18,019 nt of DNA from JAYRWN01 sp041917975 (GTDB lineage Bacteria; Bacteroidota; Bacteroidia; Chitinophagales; Saprospiraceae), in the NCBI GenBank assembly GCA_041917975.1, contig JAYRWN010000020.1:1-18019 (forward strand), read 5' to 3'. The stretch's first letter is position 1; each line of letters begins with the position of its first letter. Positions 1-7,343 of the stretch are shown here, piece after piece. The notes under the pieces were generated by a model. That model searched no databases. It was not told where the DNA came from and saw only the letters and a list, made by a program, of their open reading frames with translations. The position numbers were made by a program, and so were the translations under genes.

Positions 1-1796
1 ACATTGCCCAGTGACTGCCCATAGAGTTCCGTGACCAAACGCAACTGGCCGGGAAAATTGACCTGGTGACTGAGGATAATGTGATCGGAATACAACTGTG
101 GCAAATCCTGGTTTATTTGAGTCCGGGTGATGGACCCGTTTGGCAAGGTATCAGCTAATTCGACGTAATAGGCGGACAGGGGTAAAATCTGATGATGGCG
201 GCCGATGGCCAAAGCCAGGGTTTGACGTGGACTTAAGATGTGTTGCACCGAAAAGCGGGGATCCAATGAAGCCGTGCCATTCAATCCCAGCCATAAGGCA
301 TGCAATCCGCCTTGTATCTGCCAGGTCGTTGATGGTTTAAATACGGTTTGGGCATAGGCTTGGGTTTGAATGGTACCTCCTTTACCATTTACATTGACCA
401 CCCGTAAATCCTGCGTGATATCCCCAATGGTGAACCGTGGGGCGGTCTCCTTGAAAAAATTAAAGTTGATCAAATGGCCGATGATACCCGCCTTGTGGGT
501 CCAGTTACTGTTGGGCTCGCTCACCAGGAACCAGGATGTGGATATCCGCTGATCCAAGTATTGCTGGGTGTTGTAACGATAACGGTCGTTACTCAGGCTG
601 AGGGTGTCATAACGGCGAAAGATATCACTGGCCATCAAGGCCATGGCCCCTCGCAGGTAGGTACGGTTGTTGATCAAATAGGTAAATGTGCCACCCAGGA
701 CGCCTAAGTTACTGCCCTGTTCACGATCCTCCCAATGATCGGCAATTCCGGGCTCACGACTCACCGGAGGCTCCACTGGCGTGTAGTGCTCCAGACTTAA
801 GCCGTTTAAACTAAATAAGGTCCATTTCTTGCGTTGATCTTTGCTGTTAAAGGCCAAATTAAAAGATAAGTCCTGAAAATCATTGCTCACCCGTTCGCCC
901 ACCAGATGAAACCCCAGCTTATTCAATAACCCCAACGTAGAATAACGGTAGTTGATGACATAAGATGAACGTTCTTTTTTCAGGGGGCCTTCTGTAGCAA
1001 AATCCAGGCCGAGCAAACCGATCTTTACCCGGTGTTCGCGATCACTCATATTTCCTTTCTTAAAATGAATGTCAAAAGCGCCGGATAAAGCGTTGCCATA
1101 TTCTGCCGGCATACCACCGGTAAAAAAGTCAGACCGACTGAGCAATTGAGCACTAAACACGGTGATTCCTCCGCCGGAAGTCCCGGGGCGGGCAAAGTGA
1201 TTAGGGTTAGGAATATCCAGGCCTTCCAGACGCCAGAGCATACCCATACTGGAATTACCCCGGATGATGATATCGTTCTCCGTATCATCACCCCCTTGCT
1301 GCACCCCCGGAAAGGACAGAGCCATGCGGCCCATATCATTCACTCCGGCAGCAATGCGTTCAGTTTCTTCTACCGAAAAGGATCTGGCGCTGACCGTAGC
1401 CAGTGGATTTAAAGCTACATTGGCATGTCCGCGCGCTACCACTTCCACATTCTCGAGGACGACGCCTTCCTCCATTTCTACGTTTATTTCGGGCGATTTG
1501 GTGGAGGATACGATAAAAGCCTCCGTGGTGAATGTCTGATACCCTACAAAAGAAGCCAGTATTTGCTGACGTCCTACCGGAACTCCGCTGATGTTCCAAT
1601 GGCCTTGTTCATCAGAAACGGCACCTAATAAGGGGTCTGATTTTAATACCATTAACGTAACGCCTGCCAGAGGCTGCCTGGTGACTTTGTCCAAGACCGT
1701 ACCGCGGATGGTTTGAGTTAAATTTTGTGCGTCGGCATTAAACCATTGGACCATAGAAAATATCGACAATCCAAGACAGGTAAGCAGTTTTCTCAT
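1..1796 (-). CDS. TonB-dependent outer-membrane receptor with carboxypeptidase-like domain, C-terminus outside window
   Basis: The frame is open from an ATG at 1796 (minus strand) to the window edge, giving about 598 residues without a stop. A signal peptide (residues 1-23, cut after NADA) is followed by a carboxypeptidase-like regulatory beta-sandwich (about 28-112, including IRGTVLD and GVPVGRQ). A TonB plug follows (about 115-250, including SFPGVQQGGDDTENDIIIRG and FFTGGMPAEYGNALSGAFD), then the beginning of the barrel. Family knowledge: such receptors import a substrate across the outer membrane using TonB energy. The start follows an A-run, as is usual in Bacteroidetes. It lies 37 bp after the diheme cytochrome gene and is probably the third gene of that operon. 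The substrate cannot be read from sequence, and no SusD partner is visible here. Confidence 0.9.
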   Translation of the reverse strand, partial: MRKLLTCLGLSIFSMVQWFNADAQNLTQTIRGTVLDKVTRQPLAGVTLMVLKSDPLLGAVSDEQGHWNISGVPVGRQQILASFVGYQTFTTEAFIVSSTKSPEINVEMEEGVVLENVEVVARGHANVALNPLATVSARSFSVEETERIAAGVNDMGRMALSFPGVQQGGDDTENDIIIRGNSSMGMLWRLEGLDIPNPNHFARPGTSGGGITVFSAQLLSRSDFFTGGMPAEYGNALSGAFDIHFKKGNMSDREHRVKIGLLGLDFATEGPLKKERSSYVINYRYSTLGLLNKLGFHLVGERVSNDFQDLSFNLAFNSKDQRKKWTLFSLNGLSLEHYTPVEPPVSREPGIADHWEDREQGSNLGVLGGTFTYLINNRTYLRGAMALMASDIFRRYDTLSLSNDRYRYNTQQYLDQRISTSWFLVSEPNSNWTHKAGIIGHLINFNFFKETAPRFTIGDITQDLRVVNVNGKGGTIQTQAYAQTVFKPSTTWQIQGGLHALWLGLNGTASLDPRFSVQHILSPRQTLALAIGRHHQILPLSAYYVELADTLPNGSITRTQINQDLPQLYSDHIILSHQVNFPGQLRLVTELYGQSLGN

Positions 1797-1833
1797 TTTT
1801 TTTTGATCGGGCTTTGCAGGTAAATAAATTAAG

Positions 1834-2880
1834 TTAATGCGGTAATTGATCTATCCAGTCGCGTATGACATGCATAGCTTCCTGGTGCACCATGGTGCGT
1901 CCCAATTCCGGCATCATTACTCCTGGGTCTAAACTTTCCATCCGATAGACCAAAATGGACGCATCACTTTGTCCCGGGGCTATGTCAAATTGAAGATTAC
2001 CACTACCTGTTCCTGCCGATACCGGTGGCTTATTTATACCCCAATCTTCGGGGCGGGTCGCCAAAAAGTCCAGGTATAGTCCGGAGGTGCCACCAGGTCC
2101 GGCCGGCCGGTGACAATGCACGCAATTGACATCCAAATAGGCTTTAGCCCGTTGATCGATGGAAGCGGAGGTGTCCTGCCAATGGGGCATCAGTTTGAGG
2201 GAAGTCAACGTTGCAGGAAGGGGTTTTAAAAATCCCTTATTAACCCATTCATTCAGTTGGTTGGCCTCCGTGGTGACCATATTCGTGTATTTAGGTCCTA
2301 CCGGCTCAATAACATCGCCGTAGCGGTGACAGCTTTTACATTGGTTTTTGTTCGGGACCAGGTAGGTGGTATTTTTGGGTTGCCCGATTTCATCCAGCCA
2401 TTCTATGGGCAACGATGTGCCTATTTTATCCAGGACAGCTTCAGTCTGGGCTTCATTCCATAAATAGGTCAAGGGCTCCCATTGACCTCCACGGTTGATT
2501 AACAACCGGGTTTCGATAATTTTTTTATTTCCCTCCGGGTGACGAAAGTCCGCAGGATAATAAAACGTTTTGGCCAGGATCGTGCCGGAGGGAAATCTGA
2601 TCATGCCATCCGGCTGCACCTGAGCCTGCACACTATCAGGCATCCAGACCAATCGTTGTTTCCAGGCATAATCCGTAAACAACTCATTCGTCACGGTGTA
2701 GGGCATAACTTGCGGATGCGGAATTAAGTCGGAGAGGTCACCATGATATAAATGGTATGCGGAAAGATTTTCAAAAGGTCCGGCAGATGGAAACTGTACC
2801 GCAACTTCAGCAGGTTTGCCGCAAGCGCATAAAATAATTATTACGCCCGCTATCCAACGGGTTACTGAACGGAAGCACAT
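1834..2880 (-). CDS. Diheme c-type cytochrome lipoprotein, SO2930 / TIGR03806-like
   Basis: This 348-residue exported protein has two heme-binding CxxCH motifs, CKSCH at 181-185 and CVHCH at 253-257. A Met-rich segment near 320-325 (GVMMPELGR) could supply an axial ligand. The N-terminus carries a hydrophobic segment ending ILCAC; Cys20 is a plausible lipidation site, though Cys at -2 makes the lipobox atypical. About 150 residues precede the first heme and belong to the conserved family region, with motifs such as NELFTDYAWK and FPSGT. The family (TIGR03806) is recurrently encoded beside the beta-helix family TIGR03805, which is exactly the upstream gene here. The two genes overlap by 19 bp, implying translational coupling. 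The biochemical role of the pair is not established; periplasmic or surface electron transfer is inferred from the hemes. Confidence 0.88.
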   Translation of the reverse strand: MCFRSVTRWIAGVIIILCACGKPAEVAVQFPSAGPFENLSAYHLYHGDLSDLIPHPQVMPYTVTNELFTDYAWKQRLVWMPDSVQAQVQPDGMIRFPSGTILAKTFYYPADFRHPEGNKKIIETRLLINRGGQWEPLTYLWNEAQTEAVLDKIGTSLPIEWLDEIGQPKNTTYLVPNKNQCKSCHRYGDVIEPVGPKYTNMVTTEANQLNEWVNKGFLKPLPATLTSLKLMPHWQDTSASIDQRAKAYLDVNCVHCHRPAGPGGTSGLYLDFLATRPEDWGINKPPVSAGTGSGNLQFDIAPGQSDASILVYRMESLDPGVMMPELGRTMVHQEAMHVIRDWIDQLPH

Positions 2881-4067
2881 TGGTAGTCGCTTATATTTTT
2901 ATTTACATTTTTAAAATCGTGTGCCGCATCCACATTCGCGAATCTCAACACTTCGTCAGCCGATAGATTTTCATGCAGGCAAATGCGTTGTGGATTTACC
3001 CCTTGGGCGTCATCCGGCAATATGCCGTCATAAAGAATATCCTGTGGCTTGCCCGGAAATAATAAATTGACCATCTTTCCAAAATCCTTAGTCAGATCAG
3101 GCAAGGCGCTTTTGCGTTCATACCGGTTGTTGCGAATAGTTATTTCCCGCGTATAGGGGTCGTAATTGCGGTCTTTCCAGGGTAATTGAGCTAGTTGATA
3201 AGAAGCAATGGCGGTGCCCATCGTTTTATGGCCTACAATAGTGTTGTCGAAAACTTCGACTTGTTTTGCCGCCATAAGAATTATGCCTGTACCCGGTGGC
3301 ACCGTACCGACAATATTGCCCGGAGGTGCGAAGTTATCATGGTTATTCTCAACAATGGTATTGCGGTAAACCTTACAATCATATCCGTTAACCAACTGCA
3401 AATCCGGTAAATCAAAGACCAGAATCCCTCCGGTGTTATTTTCGGCCCGGTTATCATAAACTTCGGCATGGATACAATTTTCTATTTCTATGCCCGCTAC
3501 ATTACCGTAGGCCAGGCAGTTGCGTACGATGACATTCCGGCTTTGCCCCACATATATGCCGGCATCTGAAGCATAGCGGGCTTCACAATGTTCGATTAAA
3601 ACACCATTACATTGGACGGGGTAAAAACCATATCCGCCATTGGTCGTCTTCGCTCCGTCACTCCACGTGGCTTGCACCCTACGCATATACACCTGGGTGG
3701 CCCCTTGCACTTTGATCCCGTCTCCTTTGGCATCGATCACCGTAAAATCTTCCAGCGTCACTGAGTCAGCGGTGATGCGCAATCCTTCAGCTCCGGATAT
3801 CTGATGCTTAAAAGATAAAATGGTTTCCTGCATCCCGGCGCCGCGGATGGTCACGCCAGGCACCCCATCCAGGGACAAGGCCCGGTCCAATTCATAAATA
3901 CCCCTGGCCAGCAGCAGCGTATCGCCTGGTTTGGCGTCAATGAACATTTCCTGCAGGGTCTTATACGGCTCAGAGATAATCGGCAACCCGGCGGTGGCAC
4001 CAGTGTCAGGCTTTTTACATTGATAAATTGAGATGAGGATGACAACAATAAAGGTGAATTTATACAT
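2862..4067 (-). CDS. Parallel beta-helix repeat lipoprotein, TIGR03805-like
   Basis: The product is about 401 residues, starting at the ATG at 4067. A TTG six bases upstream (4073) is in frame but less likely. The N-terminus is a hydrophobic segment followed by Cys17-Lys-Lys, the common Bacteroidetes lipoprotein pattern, although Q at -1 is not canonical. Residues about 70-310 hold successive right-handed beta-helix turns (VTIRGAG, VTLEDFTVIDAKGDGIKV, GVLIEHCEARYASDAGIYV, NVIVRNCLAYGNVAGIEIEN). The tail is non-repetitive. Beta-helices of this type often bind or cleave polysaccharide, but no catalytic residues can be assigned. Its 3' end overlaps the diheme cytochrome gene, reproducing the known TIGR03805/TIGR03806 two-gene arrangement. 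It heads a three-gene minus-strand operon with the TonB receptor. Confidence 0.85.
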   Translation of the reverse strand: MYKFTFIVVILISIYQCKKPDTGATAGLPIISEPYKTLQEMFIDAKPGDTLLLARGIYELDRALSLDGVPGVTIRGAGMQETILSFKHQISGAEGLRITADSVTLEDFTVIDAKGDGIKVQGATQVYMRRVQATWSDGAKTTNGGYGFYPVQCNGVLIEHCEARYASDAGIYVGQSRNVIVRNCLAYGNVAGIEIENCIHAEVYDNRAENNTGGILVFDLPDLQLVNGYDCKVYRNTIVENNHDNFAPPGNIVGTVPPGTGIILMAAKQVEVFDNTIVGHKTMGTAIASYQLAQLPWKDRNYDPYTREITIRNNRYERKSALPDLTKDFGKMVNLLFPGKPQDILYDGILPDDAQGVNPQRICLHENLSADEVLRFANVDAAHDFKNVNKNISDYQCASVQ

Positions 4068-4398
4068 ACTCAAGTATTCTAAAAACGAAATTAATCATTT
4101 TAGCCACTTCCAAATTATCCTTTTTGCATCATGGCACAACCGAAAAATAAAAACAGGCTGCCGCAAAATCATCAGCGACAACCCATTTAACGCTGCAAAG
4201 CTTACTAAAAAAGTCTATTTATATCCGTATTTTGATCAATAGGAATTGTATCCTATAGTGGTTTTTCTCGGAAAGGTGAAAGCCGCATCAGGTGCGGCCT
4301 TGACCTTTTCGTTAATTTGGAATTAATTAGATGGAACAGTTAACAAATACAATATTTCAAAATGTCAAAATGATTAATAATCCGTTTGATACAAACTA
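4068..4398. other. Intergenic region between the amt-porin unit and the beta-helix operon
   Basis: This AT-rich stretch contains no convincing gene. It should hold the promoter of the downstream beta-helix/cytochrome/TonB operon, but I found no clean TTTG / TAnnTTTG pair in it. A strong imperfect hairpin (4271-4310) and a small stem at the porin stop codon (arms TAATA and GTTTG, 4375-4401) are the only structures seen. Confidence 0.6.
4271..4310 (-). terminator. Strong hairpin, probable terminator of the amt-porin unit
   Basis: The inner stem GCCGCA (4282-4287) pairs with TGCGGC (4293-4298) around loop TCAGG. The stem continues through A-T pairs and two single mismatches into AAAGGT (4272-4277) with ACCTTT (4303-4308). 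It lies about 90 bp past the porin stop codon on the transcribed strand. There is no good T-run after it on the minus strand, so it could equally be an RNA stabiliser; the plus-strand side is slightly T-richer. Confidence 0.45.
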
Positions 4399-5487
4399 TT
4401 ATTCGAAGTGGTAAATGGCGGCAATGGTGAATCTGGCGGTTGAATTTTTGCTTACCCCTTCTGCATTGCCGAATAGACTTTCAGAAGCGTTTTCGAATCT
4501 TAGTTCAGGAATTAAAATAAAATTATCAACCTTATAATTAAACGATACCGTGTTGGCCCAGACCCGGCCCCCACTTGCCACATTACTAAACACATTTAAC
4601 TGATCGGGGTCATTAAATAATTCCGAACGGACGGAAAAGCCCGTTTTTTCACTAAAATCACCCTGTAAATACAATGCTGCACCATACCAGTGACTGTTAG
4701 AGGTATTTGACGATTCATTTTTCTCTTTTATGTTCATCAGAGAAGCATTAACTCCCAGCGTCAGTTTATCGGTGAGACTTTGGGTTATGACCAGGTCTGC
4801 CTGTGCAATGGCATGATCATCATCCGGCTTACCGGCTTGAATATTTAGATAGCCATGGAATTTTTCACTCGGACTCGTAAAACTGTATTGACCGATAATG
4901 AATTTATTGGGAATAGTGGCGGATTTTAAATCCGTAGGATCAGCAATTCCCAGCATGAAACCAGAATTTCCAAGGCTCAGGTCCACTTTAATTCCGGTAT
5001 GAAAAAATGGTCCGTAAGAAAACAGGTAACTCATTGAATAGTTACGGTTGAGGTAGGCATCCAGTAGTTCGAACCCAACATGCGTAGTCCAACTCCCGGC
5101 TGTCAATGAAAAATTATCAGTGAGTGCATATTTTACCAACAATTGTTTGATCGCAAACCGCGTATTTTGATCATTGTAAGAAAATTCTTCTACGCGTTTA
5201 CCAAATCCCAGGTCAGCCAACATGCTTACTTTGCCGGTTTCATGACCTACGGCCAGTGAAGCCATGCCTAATTCAAAAGAATTGTGTGACCTAGTGAAAC
5301 TTGTGAATGAATTTGCTGCGTTTTTAAGAAAATCATATTGATAATATACATCCATCGAGCCTTTAAGCGACAACGATTTGGGAATGATTCCACTGGAGTC
5401 TTCCAATGCCTGGGCAGGTGAAGTAGCCAAAAGTGGGCAAACGACAGTGAGTATTCCCACCAGGGAATAAAAGAATTTCAGTATCAT
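4399..5487 (-). CDS. Outer-membrane beta-barrel porin, BBP2 (OmpL-like) type
   Basis: This 362-residue protein has a clear signal peptide cut near SPAQA (residue 27). The rest is alternating amphipathic strands with glycines and aromatics, and it ends in an aromatic strand (IAAIYHFE), as expected for an outer-membrane barrel. Segments such as GSWTTHVGFELLDAYLNRNY resemble the PF07642 putative porin family. It follows the ammonium transporter gene by 122 bp on the same strand, with no promoter recognised between them. I infer joint transcription and a possible role in letting ammonium or small solutes cross the outer membrane. The substrate is not shown by sequence. Confidence 0.8.
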   Translation of the reverse strand: MILKFFYSLVGILTVVCPLLATSPAQALEDSSGIIPKSLSLKGSMDVYYQYDFLKNAANSFTSFTRSHNSFELGMASLAVGHETGKVSMLADLGFGKRVEEFSYNDQNTRFAIKQLLVKYALTDNFSLTAGSWTTHVGFELLDAYLNRNYSMSYLFSYGPFFHTGIKVDLSLGNSGFMLGIADPTDLKSATIPNKFIIGQYSFTSPSEKFHGYLNIQAGKPDDDHAIAQADLVITQSLTDKLTLGVNASLMNIKEKNESSNTSNSHWYGAALYLQGDFSEKTGFSVRSELFNDPDQLNVFSNVASGGRVWANTVSFNYKVDNFILIPELRFENASESLFGNAEGVSKNSTARFTIAAIYHFE

Positions 5488-5518
5488 TGTGATGAGATTT
5501 TAAATGTTTTTTAATCCG

Positions 5519-5582
5519 GGTACAGTCCTAAGTTATTAATCCGAGGGTCCAATCGAAGATCAATAACTAGCCGGGCTGTACC
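5519..5582. repeat. Two-tier inverted repeat between amt and the porin gene
   Basis: Outer arms GGTACAG (5519-5525) and CTGTACC (5576-5582) enclose inner arms AGTTATT (5531-5537) and AATAACT (5562-5568). All are perfect 7-mers. Internal loops of 5 and 7 nt and a 24-nt apical loop separate them. Read on the plus strand, the outer stem runs straight into TTTTTATTTTTAA, which looks like an intrinsic terminator, but no plus-strand gene lies upstream. On the amt-porin mRNA it is an intercistronic hairpin. Possible roles are differential stability or processing, partial termination, or the end of an antisense small RNA. Confidence 0.6.
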
Positions 5583-5609
5583 TTTTTATTTTTAATCGGT
5601 TTAAGAAGA

Positions 5610-7007
5610 TTAGAACATATCCACGGCTTCTTTCTCTTGTATTTGTCCTTTACCATGTTCTACGAGCAAAGTGCCCTGCACATATTTTTCATTGTGCTGG
5701 CTGGCATCGAGGCCTATTTCCTCTTCTTCCTCAGTGACGCGCATTGGCAGGATGAAGTTGATAAACTTGAAGATAAGGTAAGACATGACGAAACTGAAGA
5801 CCGCTACGATGATCATACCCTGGAGCTGGGTGAGGAAAAAACCGGGGTTACCGTAAAAGAGTCCATCATTCCCGGCACTATTCACCACCTTAGTCGCAAA
5901 AACACCGGTTAATAACATACCGACCATTCCTCCGACACCATGACAGGGGAATACATCCAATGTATCATCCAGGCTGGATTTAGATTTATAATAAACGGCC
6001 AGGTTGGAAATAATGGCCGCTAGAGCGCCAATGAAGATACTTTGTGGTATGGCCACAAACCCTGCTCCCGGAGTGATAGCGACCAAACCAACCACGGCAC
6101 CAATACAAAAACCCAAAACGGATGGTTTCTTTCCACGGATAACATCAAAAAACATCCAGCTCAAACCGGCCGAAGCTGCTGCTACATTGGTAGTAAAAAA
6201 AGCAGAAACCGCTAAGGTATTTGCTCCTAAGGCCGATCCGCCATTGAAGCCAAACCAGCCAAACCACAACATTCCAGTACCGATTAAGACATAAGGGATG
6301 TTAGCTGGTGGTATTTCTTTTTGTTCCAGGTGAGCTTTACGGCGTTTAAGTACCAACGCACCCGCTAAGGCGGCACAACCGGCCGAAATATGGACGACAG
6401 TTCCTCCGGCAAAGTCCAATACGCCCATTTTGAATAAAAAGCCTTCCGGATGCCAGGTCCAATGGGCAATCGGAGCATACACCAGCAGTGCGAATAAAGC
6501 AATAAATAAGATGTAGGACGTAAAGCGAATCCGTTCGGCGACAGCCCCAACCACCAGGCCGGGGGTGATGATGGCGAACATCAACTGAAACAGCGAGAAT
6601 AACGGTTTAGGGATAGTGGGCGCCAATGACCAGGGGGCGTCGCTGGTTACTCCACTGAATAAAAAATGGGTGGCCGGATTTCCAATAAACCCACCCAGTG
6701 ATTCACCAAAACTTAGGCTGTATCCAACCACAATCCACAGGATACTGACCACCCCGGCGGCTACCGTGCTTTTAATCATCGTAGAAATTACATTCTTACG
6801 ATGCACCATCCCACCGTAAAAGAAGGCCAGACCCGGAGTCATCAGAAACACCAGCGCGGTGGAAATAAGTATCCAGGTAATGTCCGCACCATTATATACC
6901 CCTTCCGTGTCAGTAAAATACCCCGAAGTAGGGGTAAATAAAGCCAGCAGCGCCATGATGGCCAGGATAGAAAATGGAGCAATGGATTTGATAGTAGCTT
7001 TGCTCAT
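5610..7007 (-). CDS. amt: Ammonium transporter Amt
   Basis: This 465-residue inner-membrane channel moves ammonium into the cytoplasm. It is typical in length and hydrophobicity for an 11-helix Amt protein. The signature LDFAGGTVVHISAG places Asp198 and His206, and DVFPCHGVGG places His356. These are the equivalents of the conserved Asp and twin pore histidines of E. coli AmtB. TPGLAFFYGGMVHRKN near 57-72 is also characteristic. The cytoplasmic tail keeps the regulatory motif EEEEEIGLDASQHNEKY (425-441), suggesting control by a PII protein, though no glnK gene is in this window. An extra tail of about 25 residues follows it. The gene is first of a two-gene unit with the porin, and a candidate promoter lies just upstream. 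Confidence 0.97.
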   Translation of the reverse strand: MSKATIKSIAPFSILAIMALLALFTPTSGYFTDTEGVYNGADITWILISTALVFLMTPGLAFFYGGMVHRKNVISTMIKSTVAAGVVSILWIVVGYSLSFGESLGGFIGNPATHFLFSGVTSDAPWSLAPTIPKPLFSLFQLMFAIITPGLVVGAVAERIRFTSYILFIALFALLVYAPIAHWTWHPEGFLFKMGVLDFAGGTVVHISAGCAALAGALVLKRRKAHLEQKEIPPANIPYVLIGTGMLWFGWFGFNGGSALGANTLAVSAFFTTNVAAASAGLSWMFFDVIRGKKPSVLGFCIGAVVGLVAITPGAGFVAIPQSIFIGALAAIISNLAVYYKSKSSLDDTLDVFPCHGVGGMVGMLLTGVFATKVVNSAGNDGLFYGNPGFFLTQLQGMIIVAVFSFVMSYLIFKFINFILPMRVTEEEEEIGLDASQHNEKYVQGTLLVEHGKGQIQEKEAVDMF

Positions 7008-7042
7008 AATTGAAAAAATTTGAGATTTTAAATGATTTTCGT

Positions 7043-7074
7043 CAAAGGTAAGGATGACGCCAGCCGTTATAAAA
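7043..7074 (-). promoter_or_regulatory. Candidate Bacteroidetes-type promoter of amt
   Basis: The minus strand reads TTTT, then 20 nt, then TACCTTTG. The second element fits the Bacteroidetes -7 consensus TAnnTTTG exactly, the spacing is right, and the -33 element is one base off TTTG. The implied transcript start lies about 30 nt before the amt ATG at 7007. Short motifs occur by chance, so this stays a candidate. Confidence 0.45.
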
Positions 7075-7307
7075 ATGGTCTTTTATTCAGCTATGTGACC
7101 GCCAAATAGGGTATTGTTATTCACATTTCATTGTTTATCAATGAATTAACAAGCTATAAAATGTCGCACCCGAAACCTTTTTTAAATATTTTTTAGTGCA
7201 GAATAAGCTATTTGTACGTTTGATAGCGTGACAAAAAATGAAATGATTTAGATCAAAATACTATCTTTATTCCCCTGTCTGAATCGGTTGAGTGCTACGG
7301 ATTTCTG

Positions 7308-7329
7308 CCTGCCCCTCCGCTGTGGCAGG
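7308..7329 (+). promoter_or_regulatory. Hairpin in the leader of the S9 peptidase gene
   Basis: CCTGCC (7308-7313) pairs with GGCAGG (7324-7329) around a 10-nt loop, ending 14 nt before the ATG at 7344. Flanking TTTC and GAAA can extend it with one bulge. It could modulate translation initiation or be incidental. Confidence 0.3.
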
Positions 7330-7343
7330 AAAATTGACTCTTA

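Larger units (their letters stand above)
7008..7343. other. Divergent intergenic region between amt and the S9 peptidase operon
   Basis: This AT-rich 336-bp stretch has no gene and should carry promoters for both directions. A good candidate for amt is at 7043-7074. For the plus strand only a weak TATCTTTA (7262-7269) is seen, without a matching TTTG upstream. The segment 7308-7329 can form a hairpin just before the S9 start codon. Confidence 0.5.

Noticed and set aside
140..1628. Plus- and minus-strand small open frames across the TonB receptor region
   Set aside because: All are shadows of the long minus-strand receptor frame, which translates continuously with signal peptide, plug and barrel motifs.
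4068..4073. TTG start for the beta-helix gene
   Set aside because: The ATG at 4067 leaves a complete lipoprotein signal and is the stronger start codon.
4033..4242. Plus-strand 69-codon open frame overlapping the beta-helix gene start
   Set aside because: It partly overlaps a real gene antisense, has no recognisable motif, and its composition looks like AT-rich intergenic DNA.
7262..7269. TATCTTTA as promoter of the S9 operon
   Set aside because: Only a partial match to TAnnTTTG and no TTTG-like element 19-21 bp upstream, so it is not listed as a feature.
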